From NCBI GenBank assembly GCA_963931865.1, contig OZ007510.1, forward strand, positions 6,921,399 to 6,985,398: DNA of 64,000 nt, given 5' to 3'. The position numbers and the translations under genes were made by a program. This DNA is from Axinella damicornis (lineage: Eukaryota; Porifera; Demospongiae; Axinellida; Axinellidae). Position 1 is the stretch's first letter. Each line of letters starts with the position of its first letter. The notes under the pieces were generated by a model. It was not told the origin of the DNA, searched no databases, and saw only the letters and a program-made list of their open reading frames with translations. This document shows, in pieces, positions 9,940-20,239 of the stretch.

Positions 9940-12900
9940 CTACAAACGAAATGAATGGAATGTACACCCTAAATGAGACACCACTAACCATAGCAGAATT
10001 TTGAACATGCATAGCCACCACATAACGCTCATACTATATACTGCTGTGTGGAGTGGTCTGCATTCTAATCTACACCTCAATGTCTTACCAAGGTAACTTT
10101 CCTCTTCACCACTTCCTTTTCCTTTTCCACTGGCACCTACTGGCAGCTGCAAGCAACACAAACAAGAACAACTCAGTCAATAACACTCACTCGACTTATT
10201 CCAATAATCATTCAATTCATGCTGAATCTACATATCAGCAAATTTCAATCACTCACCGGGTGTCCAAACCAGACGCGACTGATGGCAGGGAGATCACACG
10301 GTTCTTCACTTTGCATGCATTTTATAACACATGGATCCTGATCGAGACATACAGCTACGTGTTCCTTTTTGTCGGAGCAAGACTGGCGAGTACAGTAGAA
10401 CCCAAGGTTGAACGAAGAATCACAGTTGTAATGAAGACACTTGCTGACTGCGACTATGCCTTGTTCAATACAGCGTCGGATTGAGTTACACACCTCATGA
10501 GGGGAGGTCTGAAGCTTATCAGCTGAGGCTTGAGTGGTGGCATGTGCCGATATCTCTAGGTGAGTGACATGTGTGGTGATTGAGACGGTAAGGAACTCTC
10601 GCCCAACATGAAATGTTACTTGATTGCGTGATACTTTGTCTTTTCGGATGCGCCAGGTCATCACTGTTCCACCATTGCTGTGCTTTGAAATCAGGTGGAC
10701 TGTGAGGGCACTGAAGACACCTTTGGGACAGTAGCCACATTGGAAAGTGACCAAGAGAGGTGGGATACCGCAACGATCCCCATCGCCAGTGCTTGCACTG
10801 ATTGCCGCATGGCTGAGCACACATGGCATGAAATACCGTGTGACATTTCCACCTGCATCTCGAATCGGAGCGATGATGTGCAGGTGCTCCAAGAGCTTCA
10901 CAAGCTTTAGACTTGTTAGATGCTCGGTTGACACTGCAGACGTTTTTGTAAGTGACTCAATTGTGCTCAGTGAGAACATTCCTAGCTTTCTGAACTGCTT
11001 GGCATCATAGGAACCAGCCTGCGGGAAGATGAATGTGCTTGAAATCAGCTCGGTGATGTTTCTGTAGATCAACTGGGGTTCTAGGATGACCAAATCAGAC
11101 AATTCCTTGACATTTTCAAAGTAGCGGAGGATACCTACCTTGGCGTGGAGGAACCACAGGGCTTCATTCAGCTCGTCACGTGTATCAATGCCACACTCAC
11201 TAGCGATTGACAGGCACTGTTCGTAGCTGATTACAGGAATGTTTAGACTCCTGAGGGCTAAGCTGAGGACTAACCAGGGAAGGGGGACCTCAATGTGAAA
11301 GGATGGGTGACGTGCAATGCGCTCAACTATGCTCCGAATCTTCTGTGCATCCATCCCGTCAGACGAGACATTATTGACTGTGACCACTGGCTCATCTTCA
11401 GATGCAAACTCAAGCATATTTCGGCGGTAGTACTCCGTCTGCTCAAGGGTGTATTTCAACTCTTGCTGTACTGCTTTGATCTGACCTTCGCTTGCTAGGT
11501 CTTCATGGGTTCCAACTAGAACCACTTTAGGCTCTACTGCCACCATCTCGGTGCTGGTGTAGGAGACATAGCTGCATGTGGATGCAATGCTGGCCAACGA
11601 CTGAAGGAGAGTTTCCTTCACAGTGAAGCTGGACTTATAGGGCTGCGACTCCTGGGTGAGAGATCTCACAAATGTCACTCGGTACTTCTGGTTGAGGTCG
11701 TCGGTAAGCTTGAAGACCAGAAAGAATAAGGAAGGCCCAGATATGAGAGCTGGGAGAACCTCTTGAAACTCTGGCTGTCCCCCTGTGTCTGTGAAGTAAA
11801 TGGTGAGCGAATCAGTGAGAAATGCTTCTACTTCACCCCACTTTTGATTCTTGAGAGCCTCTTTGAAGATGTCGAGAGGAGGTTTGAACCCAGGGACAAA
11901 GGCCGATGAAGTAGACACATCACCACGTTTCCCGAATCGAAAGAATGGTTGTAGCCTAGAATGTGCTGGTTTATCTGACTGGGATTCATTCTCAGGAGAT
12001 AGGGAGGCAGAGGCACTGGAGGTTTGTTTGCCATCGTACTTTGTGGTATTCTCTGAGGCTGGTGGCTCTGGAAGCATTTTACCACCAATGTGGGACTTTG
12101 TGACCGCTTTCAGCAAGCCTATTGCTTCCACATCATACGTAATCACCTCCCACACCAGGCCTGGTTGGAGAGCCTTGGCAACTACCATTGTCATCTTCTT
12201 CACAGTGACCTGTATGATCTTTTCAGCAACACCAGTGCTTGCGGAAATGGGAGCACCATGACGCACTTGAACTGCTTGCGATTCATCGGAGGTATCGGGA
12301 AGGTCGGGAGCAACGGAAGGCTGCTGTCCTGTAAGACGTGCAAGGAGGGTTGATTTTCCAACACGTGGATGCCCACTCATTATACACTGCAGTATGTTCA
12401 ACAGAAGTTTCCCCTTCTCCTGGATAATTCTGTCACAGACCGTGAGATGGCGCATTTCTTCCGCTGAAAATTTTTTTTGTGCAGAATCATCTTTAAAATG
12501 CATAAAGAACAGTAGAATGTAGCTACAATGTAGCTACAGATACAGCATGTGGAATGTAGCATGTGGAATGTAGCTACAGATACAGAATCTGATAAAGTAG
12601 TCCCATTTAGAGCACATGCATTGCTTTTACTGTGAGCCGGTAGCCTGCAATGAGGCTAGTACACAGTAACACACTGCACTGCCGGACTGTCCTAGCTGGA
12701 GTATGGGTCTCTAATCGCTGTACTAGAATATGGACTGGAACGATGGCACCATTTTACACTGTGTGTGATCTAGCTTCTTTCGTCCCTGTCTATCATCCCA
12801 ATACACCTACCAGTCAAAGACTGAGTGAGATGTGGGTGTGAAGCTGAGCTCACTACATGTACATCGTTGCTGGTACTCACCAAGTGTAAGCTGGACATGT

Positions 12901-15900
12901 CTGGGTAGAGCATCCTTGTTTTCCCTGGGCTGTCCCAGCTGGCTGCTGAGGATGACATCTGTCACCACACACTTACCAGGGGTACCAGTACACTCTGAGG
13001 GAGGGGGACAAATATGTACTGTAATACTACCAGCCATGACAGCTAACTACTCTCTGGTGTAAAGCACTCATAGGTCACATAGACATGAAGCATTAGCTAC
13101 CATACACTGTTCTCATGTACGTAGAACTAGAACATCTGTTTGTGCACTGATCACTGGTGCAAAGTGTCATGACCTGGCACAGAAGAGATAATCAATGCTC
13201 GGTTATTCAGAACAATGCATCTATTCCAGGATGCAAACTAACCAAAAATAGTTAGTCAAGTACAACAGCAGGGTCGCTGAAGCTTACAATGATGATTCTA
13301 CATCAAAGAACTCTGTATGGACTTGAATAATGTGAAATGTGTACATGTAGCAATGGCTTAGTGTACTCAATCGTTTTTCCAACTGTTTATTACATTAGAT
13401 ATTTTACTGAGAATACATGCTTACTGAGGATAGACGCATTATCCTGCCGCTCATAGTGATACAACTACAGCTTAGGCGTAAATATCATGCCACGTCTACA
13501 TATGTATACTACTACACCACATGAAGGTTGTACTGCACCATTGATTGAGTGACTGTAATGAATGTCCGACCAATGTTTATCACTGTGTTCCATTGTCTAC
13601 TTGCTCAGCAGCTGTGGGTTCTTAATAATAAAATTTTACAACACAACATTTCCGTATTACTCATCACAATGATTGTGATAGCACACAGTCTCGAGTATTA
13701 TTTCACGTCATAACATTTTCGTGGACTACATAGGACTACCCACATATTTTGTGGCATTTGACCTATGACCTCTGACACATCCAGAAAAAGATGGAACAGA
13801 TTGAAGAACGAAAGAGCTCAAGGTTACCGCATTTAGCATGCAATTTGGGAAGCAGCTGTTGGTGAAGAAGTCACATGTGAAGGAATTCTACAGACAGGTA
13901 CACTGTCACGTGGCCGATCATTTAGTCTCTCACCTGAACATTGACTGATTTCAGACATCGACGTTGGGAGCTTATAGCTTTGCAGTGACACATATGAGAG
14001 ACACAATACTTTGAATGCGCTGACATCTGGCCTCAATGTCACACCCTCACAGTTTAATGCTTGGGCACTGCGCTATTGCGTACTCTAAATATAGAGTGAC
14101 CTGGTGCACTCCACTCACCTAGTTCCACAATGGTGGTCTCTGCCAGTGGGTGTGTTTTGTCTAGATCACCATCCTCAGGCCATTCATCCAGCCCTCCGAA
14201 GTGGATGAGCCTCTTGTGATTGAAGTCATGGTGGACAATCGTGGTTGTATGCCCCATCCGGCCTCTGAGAGTATCAGGTAGGATGACCTGCACAATGGAC
14301 ACAAGTATTACGATCCATTTGAGTTGGTGGTTCTCTGTTGGTTGGTTCTTGAACTATAGCCAGCCAATATTCAATACTGGCCAAAGCTAATATTGATGTA
14401 TTGTCAGACGACATTCCCTGTTTCTTCTCTGAGGCAATTAAATTTTTGTGAGTGAATTTTGCAGCTTCGCAGCTACAGATATCAGTAGAATGCACAGGTC
14501 CTCAGCGACAAGAAGTGAGCCGGCGACAGAAGAGTTGAGCCTTTATGAACAAGCAGAGAAGGCTGCTTCAGAGAAGAAACAGGGAATGTTGTCCGGTAGC
14601 TTTGTCCGAAATTTAACTTTGGATGACTATAGTTCCAGAACCAAGCATGCAACAGAGAACTACCAAAACTTTAACTCAAAGTGAGATGGCTTTGCAGTAT
14701 CGACTGAAGGTCCCACCCCAGAGGAGGGAGGACACGATCACATGATGCACTTTTAATTGCGAATCAGTGAGCTCGTACGTACAGGCTGTACACTTGCACT
14801 GCGAAGTCGATTTAGTTGGGGCGACCTCTGCCGATTTTGAAGATTTTTGCAGTTGCAGTACACTGATACTCAGTAGAGCATTTACAGCAGATCGAGCGCC
14901 TTGGTGTAGTCCACTGCTATGACAGAGTTCACATTTTATATGCGTTCAAGAATGCTAGGAATGATAACTAACCACGTGATTTTGTCAAGACATGACGTCA
15001 TGTCCTCCCTCCTCTGGTCCCACCCACTAGTTATACATGTATGTGTTTGGCACTAGTCCGTTTGAATATCATGTTATCCAGTGACATATTCTATCAGAAA
15101 GATGAGCTGGATACATTTCATCTCACCTTTCTCCACTGCTGCACAATCACTCCAAAGAACCAACAGTCATTCAAGACCTCACCATCAGCTTGACCCCACA
15201 TCACCATCAGTGTTGGGTTGGATGGGTTGCTGTCACTGTCATAGAGGCTGACAGCAGAATGGATACTTCGACCAACAGGCCAGGGCTGGCCAGGACTACC
15301 ATTAGCCACAACCCCACTCCATCCCTGCATAAATGAAAGTGCACTGCAATGGCAACAGAAACACAGCTGTACACTTTGTAATAAAGCAAGAAAGCAAAGA
15401 CACAAGGAGGTTTGCACCTCCTCAGTCCCATCCCATTCAAAATGTTCTCTCTTGTTGCTGCCTCTTAGAGCACATGAAATGTGTAGCTTATGATAACTTC
15501 GTAAATTTAGTTAATCACCATGTCGAGGAAAGGAAGCTGTGCCCTTTGATGGTACAGTGATTATGGACTTGGGACCAGGAACATATTCCTCTGGGCCAGC
15601 AGGCTTTAATCATATGTTGTGATCAATGAGTATCTGGTTATCATCATCTTAGGCGAGGAGGGGGTGTGAGACATTCATCCATGATAGGTTTCACAAGGCA
15701 GTCTTGCATGTCGTTGCAATAGCTGCATATGTCATGAACAGAAAACATCAGCCTGACTGTTCTACATTGCAGCTGTCAAGCCACGCCTCCATGATGGCAC
15801 AGTCATGCTAGCCACAGACAAGAAGTTGGTAGAAATTCAGTAAGCAACTCGAACACAACAATCACAAGAAAGAATTCAATGAGAATGCAACATGATTACA

Positions 15901-17617
15901 CAATATCTTTGTATGAACTTTGAACATTTGTGTTCACAGGATCGTAGATCTTAGCTAGCCAAAACCACCATTGTTCGCCAATTATGAGAAAGAAGCTGAT
16001 GAAATGGGACTTTTTCAGCAACTTGTTTCTTGACTCCCGTGTCCTCTAGGTATATTTGTCTCGTAACACAAGAATCTAGCTACACGACGCTAACCTACCA
16101 ACAGACTGAGCAGTGTGGTCGCCACTTGACGTGGATTCTGAGAATTGGTAATACTACAATGGCTCTGGTAGTTGCTAAAATTAATACCCATCAAATCTGC
16201 CGTACGCCCAATTCACTAAAATTAGCACCCGCAAATAATAGTGACCTTAAGGTACAGAAAGGAGTGTAGTTTCTCTGATAATTGCACAAAAATAAAAAAA
16301 TAAACACCGCTGAACACACCTCTGCTTAGTTACCCTCTGTGTAAGTAGTTGCATGTAGTTGTATTTTGACTTGTTTTGTATACATTGTAGTTCTTTTTTC
16401 TGTTCGCTAGTAATTTTATTCATTTACTTATATATATATATTTTTTCCTTTGGTTCTTATTGTAAGGTAAGCTGTAGAGCAGCTCGTATTGAATCCTTTT
16501 GTCATTTCACTTTTTCACTTGTAATGTAATCACATGATCATGTATTAGACATGTACTGTTTTAGTTATAGTTGTTCTCCTTCAGTTATAGTTATAGAGTT
16601 CTTCAGCGCCAATTTAGCTAGTTAGTTTTCCCCAGAAGTCAACTAAAAGGCTATTTTGTTATAACTAAAACAACACTCAGGTCTGTACGAGACTAGAAAA
16701 AACAATCATGCAGTAAATTGAAAACTAGCCTATGATTATAGCATACACAATCCTTACCCATGACTGCATGTCCAGGATGTAGACATCATTTGGTAACATC
16801 TTGGTCTGCTGCACACCCCCAAAGAGTACGGCTCGGTAGAGATCAATGCGTGTAAAGGAATGACCATAACAAGGTGGTGGTGCTCTCCCAGTGGTCTCCG
16901 GGGATGACCAGGTCCCTGCAGAGATGTACACACACACACAGACATGATTGCCTAAATAATGTGCGATTTTTTTTCAGGTTTTGTCTGCCCGATGGCCTAA
17001 GGTTTGTCTGCCCACCCGCATTGCTTTTAAAACACTTTCAGGATGAGAAACAGGATATTTCCCTGCTGCAGCCTTATACCTGAATCAACATGGAAACAAT
17101 GGAGCTCATTAGTCCATCCCAGTTCTGGGTCGGCATCAGGTGTGTACTGTCTATTGGGGTGCTGGTGGTCTGGAAGTTTTCCATAGCCCCCCACAATGAC
17201 CAGGATATTGTCACGTACAGAAACCATTCCAGCACTATATTTGGCCATTGGAGCTTCTCTTGGGTTTGAGGTAGAAATTTCTGTCCAAATTAGACTCTTT
17301 AAGTCCAAGCGATGGATGGTGTTACAAAAGGTTGAGGCTGTGTCATCACCTCCACCAAACACGTAGATATGGATACCGATAGTTGTGCAAGCTGCAAAAA
17401 GTAATCCAGGTGCTGGCTGTCCTGATGTAGGCTTTTGTTCCCAGTTTGGAATTGAATGCTGGAAGATCTCCACCATTCTGGGATGTGTTTTTGCAGTTGC
17501 AGCTCCATAGTGGCCATGACAGGTATACTGCCTCCCGGAAACCACAGCACTGATGTGGCCCAATCGTCCCACTGGCTCATAGGGCAGGGATGGAGGCTGG
17601 CCAGTGTTGGCCGCCAT
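9659..17617 (-). CDS. Kelch-Roc-COR-Death (ROCO-type) gene, copy A
   Basis: Complete gene in eight exons: 17617-17080, 16915-16758, 15324-15127, 14287-14119, 12994-12881, 12463-10257, 10146-10089 and 9939-9659. All junctions are GT/AG, the phases match (1,0,0,1,1,0,1), and the sum is 3723 bases, giving about 1240 residues. In order the protein has kelch blades (about 1-354), a 38-residue linker, a Roc GTPase with P-loop GHPRVGKST (about 423-431), DTGGQ (about 618) and GTHED (about 710), a COR domain, a Cys-rich tail, a Gly/Lys/Glu linker and a Death domain. ROCO proteins are GTP-binding signalling scaffolds, often kinase- or apoptosis-linked; the exact pathway here is unknown. The ATG sits in GCCATGG. 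Neighbour copies D and B have the same orientation. Confidence 0.85.
10257..12463 (-). CDS. Gene A exon 6: Roc GTPase and COR domain
   Basis: A 2207-base exon from TTTTCAG acceptor to GTGAGT donor, phase 1 in and phase 0 out. G1 is GHPRVGKST, G3 is DTGGQPEFQ and G4 is GTHED. About 190 residues separate G1 and G3, far more than in a compact Ras-like fold, and include a Ser/Pro-rich stretch. COR follows (PLPWLVLSLALRSL, LWFLHAKVGILRYF, LVILEPQLIY). The end is a Cys-rich tail (CLHYNCDSS, FYCTRQSCSDKK). The frame is open throughout. Confidence 0.9.
12510..12600. repeat. Short tandem repeats in gene A intron 5
   Basis: The units GAATGTAGCTACA and AGCATGTGGAATGTAGC recur several times. The matching introns of B and C have only one GGAATGTAGCTAGAGA unit, so the expansion is specific to copy A. 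Confidence 0.6.
12881..12994 (-). CDS. Gene A exon 5: linker
   Basis: 114 bases, phase 1 both sides, encoding CTGTPGKCVVTDVILSSQ and HVQLTL. It bridges the kelch propeller and the Roc exon. Copies of identical length occur at 27487-27374 (B) and 63077-62964 (C). No known domain. Confidence 0.75.
14119..14287 (-). CDS. Gene A exon 4: last kelch blade
   Basis: 169 bases, phase 0 in and phase 1 out. It encodes LPDTLRGRMGHTTTIV, LIHFGGLDEWPEDGD and ETTIVEL. Joined to exon 3 it gives the typical kelch W-x-x-x-G-x-x-GH arrangement. The B equivalent is 30039-29871. Confidence 0.8.
14337..14645. mobile_element. Foldback insert in gene A intron 3
   Basis: The left arm TTGGTTCTTGAACTATAG and ACATTCCCTGTTTCTTCTCT recur inverted as AGAGAAGAAACAGGGAATGT and CTATAGTTCCAGAACCAA. 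A short open frame in the middle (14448-14684) has no recognisable domain. Interpreted as a MITE. Confidence 0.6.
14719..15016. mobile_element. 298-bp MITE with 9-bp duplication in gene A intron 3
   Basis: The termini CAGAGGAGGGAGGACA and their reverse complement are directly flanked by GTCCCACCC at 14710-14718 and 15017-15025. No coding capacity. The termini differ from the TAGCCTCG family, so this is a second family with 9-bp duplications, a Mutator-like length. Confidence 0.8.
15127..15324 (-). CDS. Gene A exon 3: kelch blade
   Basis: 198 bases, phase 0 on both sides, from ATGCAG acceptor to GTGAGA donor. It encodes SIHSAVSLYDSDSNPSNP, LMVMWGQ and QQWRK. It is missed easily because the GG pair is replaced by WGQ. 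The B equivalent is 33878-33681. Confidence 0.8.
15330..16757. other. Gene A intron 2
   Basis: An AT-rich intron with short TATATA runs near 16430. No domain, RNA gene or well-formed element is recognised. The corresponding intron of gene B is about 8.2 kb because of insertions. Confidence 0.6.
16758..16915 (-). CDS. Gene A exon 2: kelch blade
   Basis: 158 bases between a CTCTGCAG acceptor and a GTAAGG donor. It encodes TWSSPETTG, YGHSFTRI and AVLFGG, a standard kelch unit. Phase 1 in, phase 0 out. Equivalents are at 5402-5245 and 42284-42127. Confidence 0.85.
17080..17617 (-). CDS. Gene A exon 1: start and kelch blades 1-3
   Basis: The exon begins MAANTGQPPSLPYEPVGR. It encodes kelch strands around IYVFGGGDD and ILVIVGGYG and ends VDS plus one base at a GTATAAGG donor. 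No signal peptide or membrane segment is seen, so a cytoplasmic protein is expected. It is more diverged from the D and B exon 1 than those are from each other. Confidence 0.85.
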
Positions 17618-17937
17618 GGCTCACCCTGCACAAGAGAAGTGGTCTCAAGTTACTAGCTGCCACTAGAAAAGTGTGGCTTCATTCCCAGGCCACATATCAA
17701 AGTGTTTTTTGTACATAAAGAGGCTACTAGAAGTATAGGATAAAGCCCTTACATGAGTCCGAATGGGAGGACTCTATCTTACTTAACCATAACAACAAAT
17801 TGAATGGTGAATAATTATTGCCGAGCGCCTTAGCGCGAGGCAACTAATCGTGCAGCGTAGTCACATCGCGTCTGTATATATATATGTATATGTATATATC
17901 CATCACACTTTAATTGCGAGGGGCAGGGGGCGGATAC

Positions 17938-18535
17938 TACCGTATGGCCGGAAAATTTGGCGGGGAATTTAATTTGGCGGTTTGGCGGATTATTAACGCA
18001 CCGCCAAATTAAATTCCGCCAATATTTTGTCATGACATTGTGTATGGGCGGGGTCTTGTAGCGAGCGACGCTCGAGCTAGATCTCGCCGCAAGCACTCAT
18101 AATACTATTGTACCTCTGTCACTGATCTGCCAGAAATAGCGAGCAAGCAGCGATCGGCCAGAAATAGCGAGCAAGCAGCTGATATCTTCCTGGGTTCATG
18201 GCCGACGACGATGGCGCTCCTTCGCATCACTGCTACTGCGTACCACTCCCACGGCAGTTCCTCTCCTACACTCGCATCCCAGAGGTTTTTGTAGACGTGG
18301 TACCTCGAACACAGTACCGCAAACTCGGACTCCATCGCAGCCTATGTGCCGACACAAGATCTCAGTAAACCACCGAGTGCTCCGCGGCCATGCAGCCCCG
18401 TGCGGTTAGTATGACGTCATTCTCGCTCTGCAAATTTCCAAATCCGCCAAATTTTAATCCGCCAAATGCAATTCACAGCCTTTTTGAGCCAATCCGCCAA
18501 ATTTAATTCCCGCCAAATTTTCCGGCCATACGGTA
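17938..18535. mobile_element. TACCGTATGGCCGG foldback element
   Basis: The left end TACCGTATGGCCGGAAAA and the right end TTTTCCGGCCATACGGTA are exact inverted copies. Both arms repeat GCCAAATTAAATTCCGCC-like motifs (for example 18000-18020 and 18440-18520). The centre includes direct repeats of CAGAAATAGCGAGCAAGCAG. A non-autonomous foldback element upstream of gene A, absent from the D and B spacers. Confidence 0.75.
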
Positions 18536-19402
18536 TTACAGATTGTGAGCGTGCGCGCGCGAGGCACAGACACTGCGCATGCGTATTCCTAGTTGTACAT
18601 TAATAATGGGCCATGGAATGAGAAAACCCACAGGTGACTAATTATATTCATGACCCTAATTAGGGGGTCAATATCAAAATATTGTAATCATCAATAATTA
18701 AGGGGCAACTGCACTCCTGGTAGCCACGTTGCAATCATGCAGTTGCAACCCATCGGTCACGCAAGCCAGCTCATTCCAATTAACACACGTCACCTGAGTA
18801 CCATGCTCAGTCAATCGAGTCAGCAACGGCAGCCAAAGGGAAGACAAGAACTTATATTACAGCGCTCACAACTTCGCCAGCACGGTGAGTTTTGGCGTGT
18901 GAGCGTCAGTGAAATGACAGTGATCACAACTGTGTGGTCAGAATTTTTGTGGGGCCTTCGTAAGAGCTGTACTGGCAGCGAAGGTCGAAGAGAACGATCG
19001 ACCAATGGCGGCCGACAGCATAACAAAAATGGTTGTATCTCCACCAACAAGGTGAGTTTCAGCTCCAAAATTGTAGTTGTGTCACTGCATGATCGCAATC
19101 ACGACGGTGTAGTCAGAATCTTTGTAGACCATTCCTAAGTACTCAAATGTCAATGATTTACATTACGTGGCACAATTTTCCCCCTATCAGGAGTGTAATT
19201 TAGCGCAATATTATTCATGCGTAGGCAACCAGTTGCCTTCCAAAATTTCATTTTCTCAAAAACAGGTTTTCTATGGCTAAGGCCAATAATCTCAACGGCT
19301 GGTTTTCTTATTCCACGGCTCGACTATATCAAAGCTTCTGCCTCGTCTAATCACTATTGTTGTACTGAGCAGGTAGTGCTCATTCTTCACAGAGAAAGTG
19401 CA
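18536..19402. other. Unassigned stretch upstream of gene A
   Basis: A 133-codon plus-strand frame (18737-19138) contains two diverged copies of a GGTGAGTTT...GTGGTCAGAATxTTTGT motif. No known domain is recognised and nothing similar is seen in the other spacers. Coding status is uncertain and no function is proposed. Confidence 0.3.
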
Positions 19403-19468
19403 TAGCCTTGTTCCCAGGGCTCTGCCCAGATTTTCTCTCGCATCCATGGAGCCTGGGGAGCGATGTTA
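19403..19468. mobile_element. TAGCCTTGTTCCCAGG MITE upstream of gene A
   Basis: A short element at the same place as 6843-6935 in the D spacer. It is flanked by GAAAGTGCA (19394-19402) and GAAAGTGAA (19469-19477), one mismatch. It was present before the spacers duplicated. Confidence 0.6.
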
Positions 19469-19856
19469 GAAAGTGAATGTACACATCCATGTAAGAGTGA
19501 GGTAGGCGATCACTATGAAAACACCACTCAATCCCGGGTAAACCTATTCTGTCTATGATGATAGGCTTGAGGAAAATGGAGAAGGCATTCTCCACTCTTT
19601 GTGGTTTGAAACTCAAGAGTTGGCTAAAAACATACAAACACAAACACACAGCTCCACCAACCGCACATAAAGGAGGTACCCATACCTCATTCCCAGACCA
19701 TAATGGCTTGTCATGAGAATGAGGCTACATCATCTTAGGTTTTGGCATGACACTTCTGGCAGTGAAACAACCGTGAGAGAGAGAAAGACAGCTGGAATCG
19801 GCTAAGTCCTCTAGCCTGCGCTGTTATATACAGCCTTGCTTCCGCTCCTCTGCCGT

Positions 19857-19934
19857 GGGCCCAGTGGCTTAGCGGTAAGAGTGTCTGACTAGTACTCAGA
19901 AGGTCTTGGGTTCGATCGAATCCCAGCTGGTCCC
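19857..19934 (+). tRNA. tRNA-like sequence (Thr-AGT-like), probably SINE head
   Basis: The sequence starts GGGCCCA and ends TGGTCCC, forming an acceptor stem with one mismatch. TGGCTTAGCGGTAAGAG resembles the A box. TCTGA-CTAGTAC-TCAGA forms an anticodon arm with AGT. GGTTCGATCGAATCC resembles a B box but the T loop is enlarged by about four bases. A T7 run follows at once. The spacers of D and B lack this roughly 250-bp insert, so a tRNA-derived SINE or tRNA pseudogene is more likely than a working tRNA. Confidence 0.45.
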
Positions 19935-20239
19935 AGATTTTTTTCTGTGGATTATTCTCTCTCTCCAAAGCTTGCATCCAACACCTGCCTGCATTGAACC
20001 TGACGCCACAGATTCTCATGTTGGTGGAAATTTCCGCTCTTCCGTCATCACTTTGGGAGTGTACAAAACTTCACACTCTGAGATAATTGGACTATCTCCA
20101 CCTCCACTGCCTGCAGAGACTAAATAAAATACCACGAAGCAACAAAGAATAACCGGTGCCGCTGTTAAGTGAGCAGCCAAGAGTTGAACAAGAGTTGAAC
20201 AACTCACTTTCCAACCGGCTCGAAAATGGCCTGGGAATG

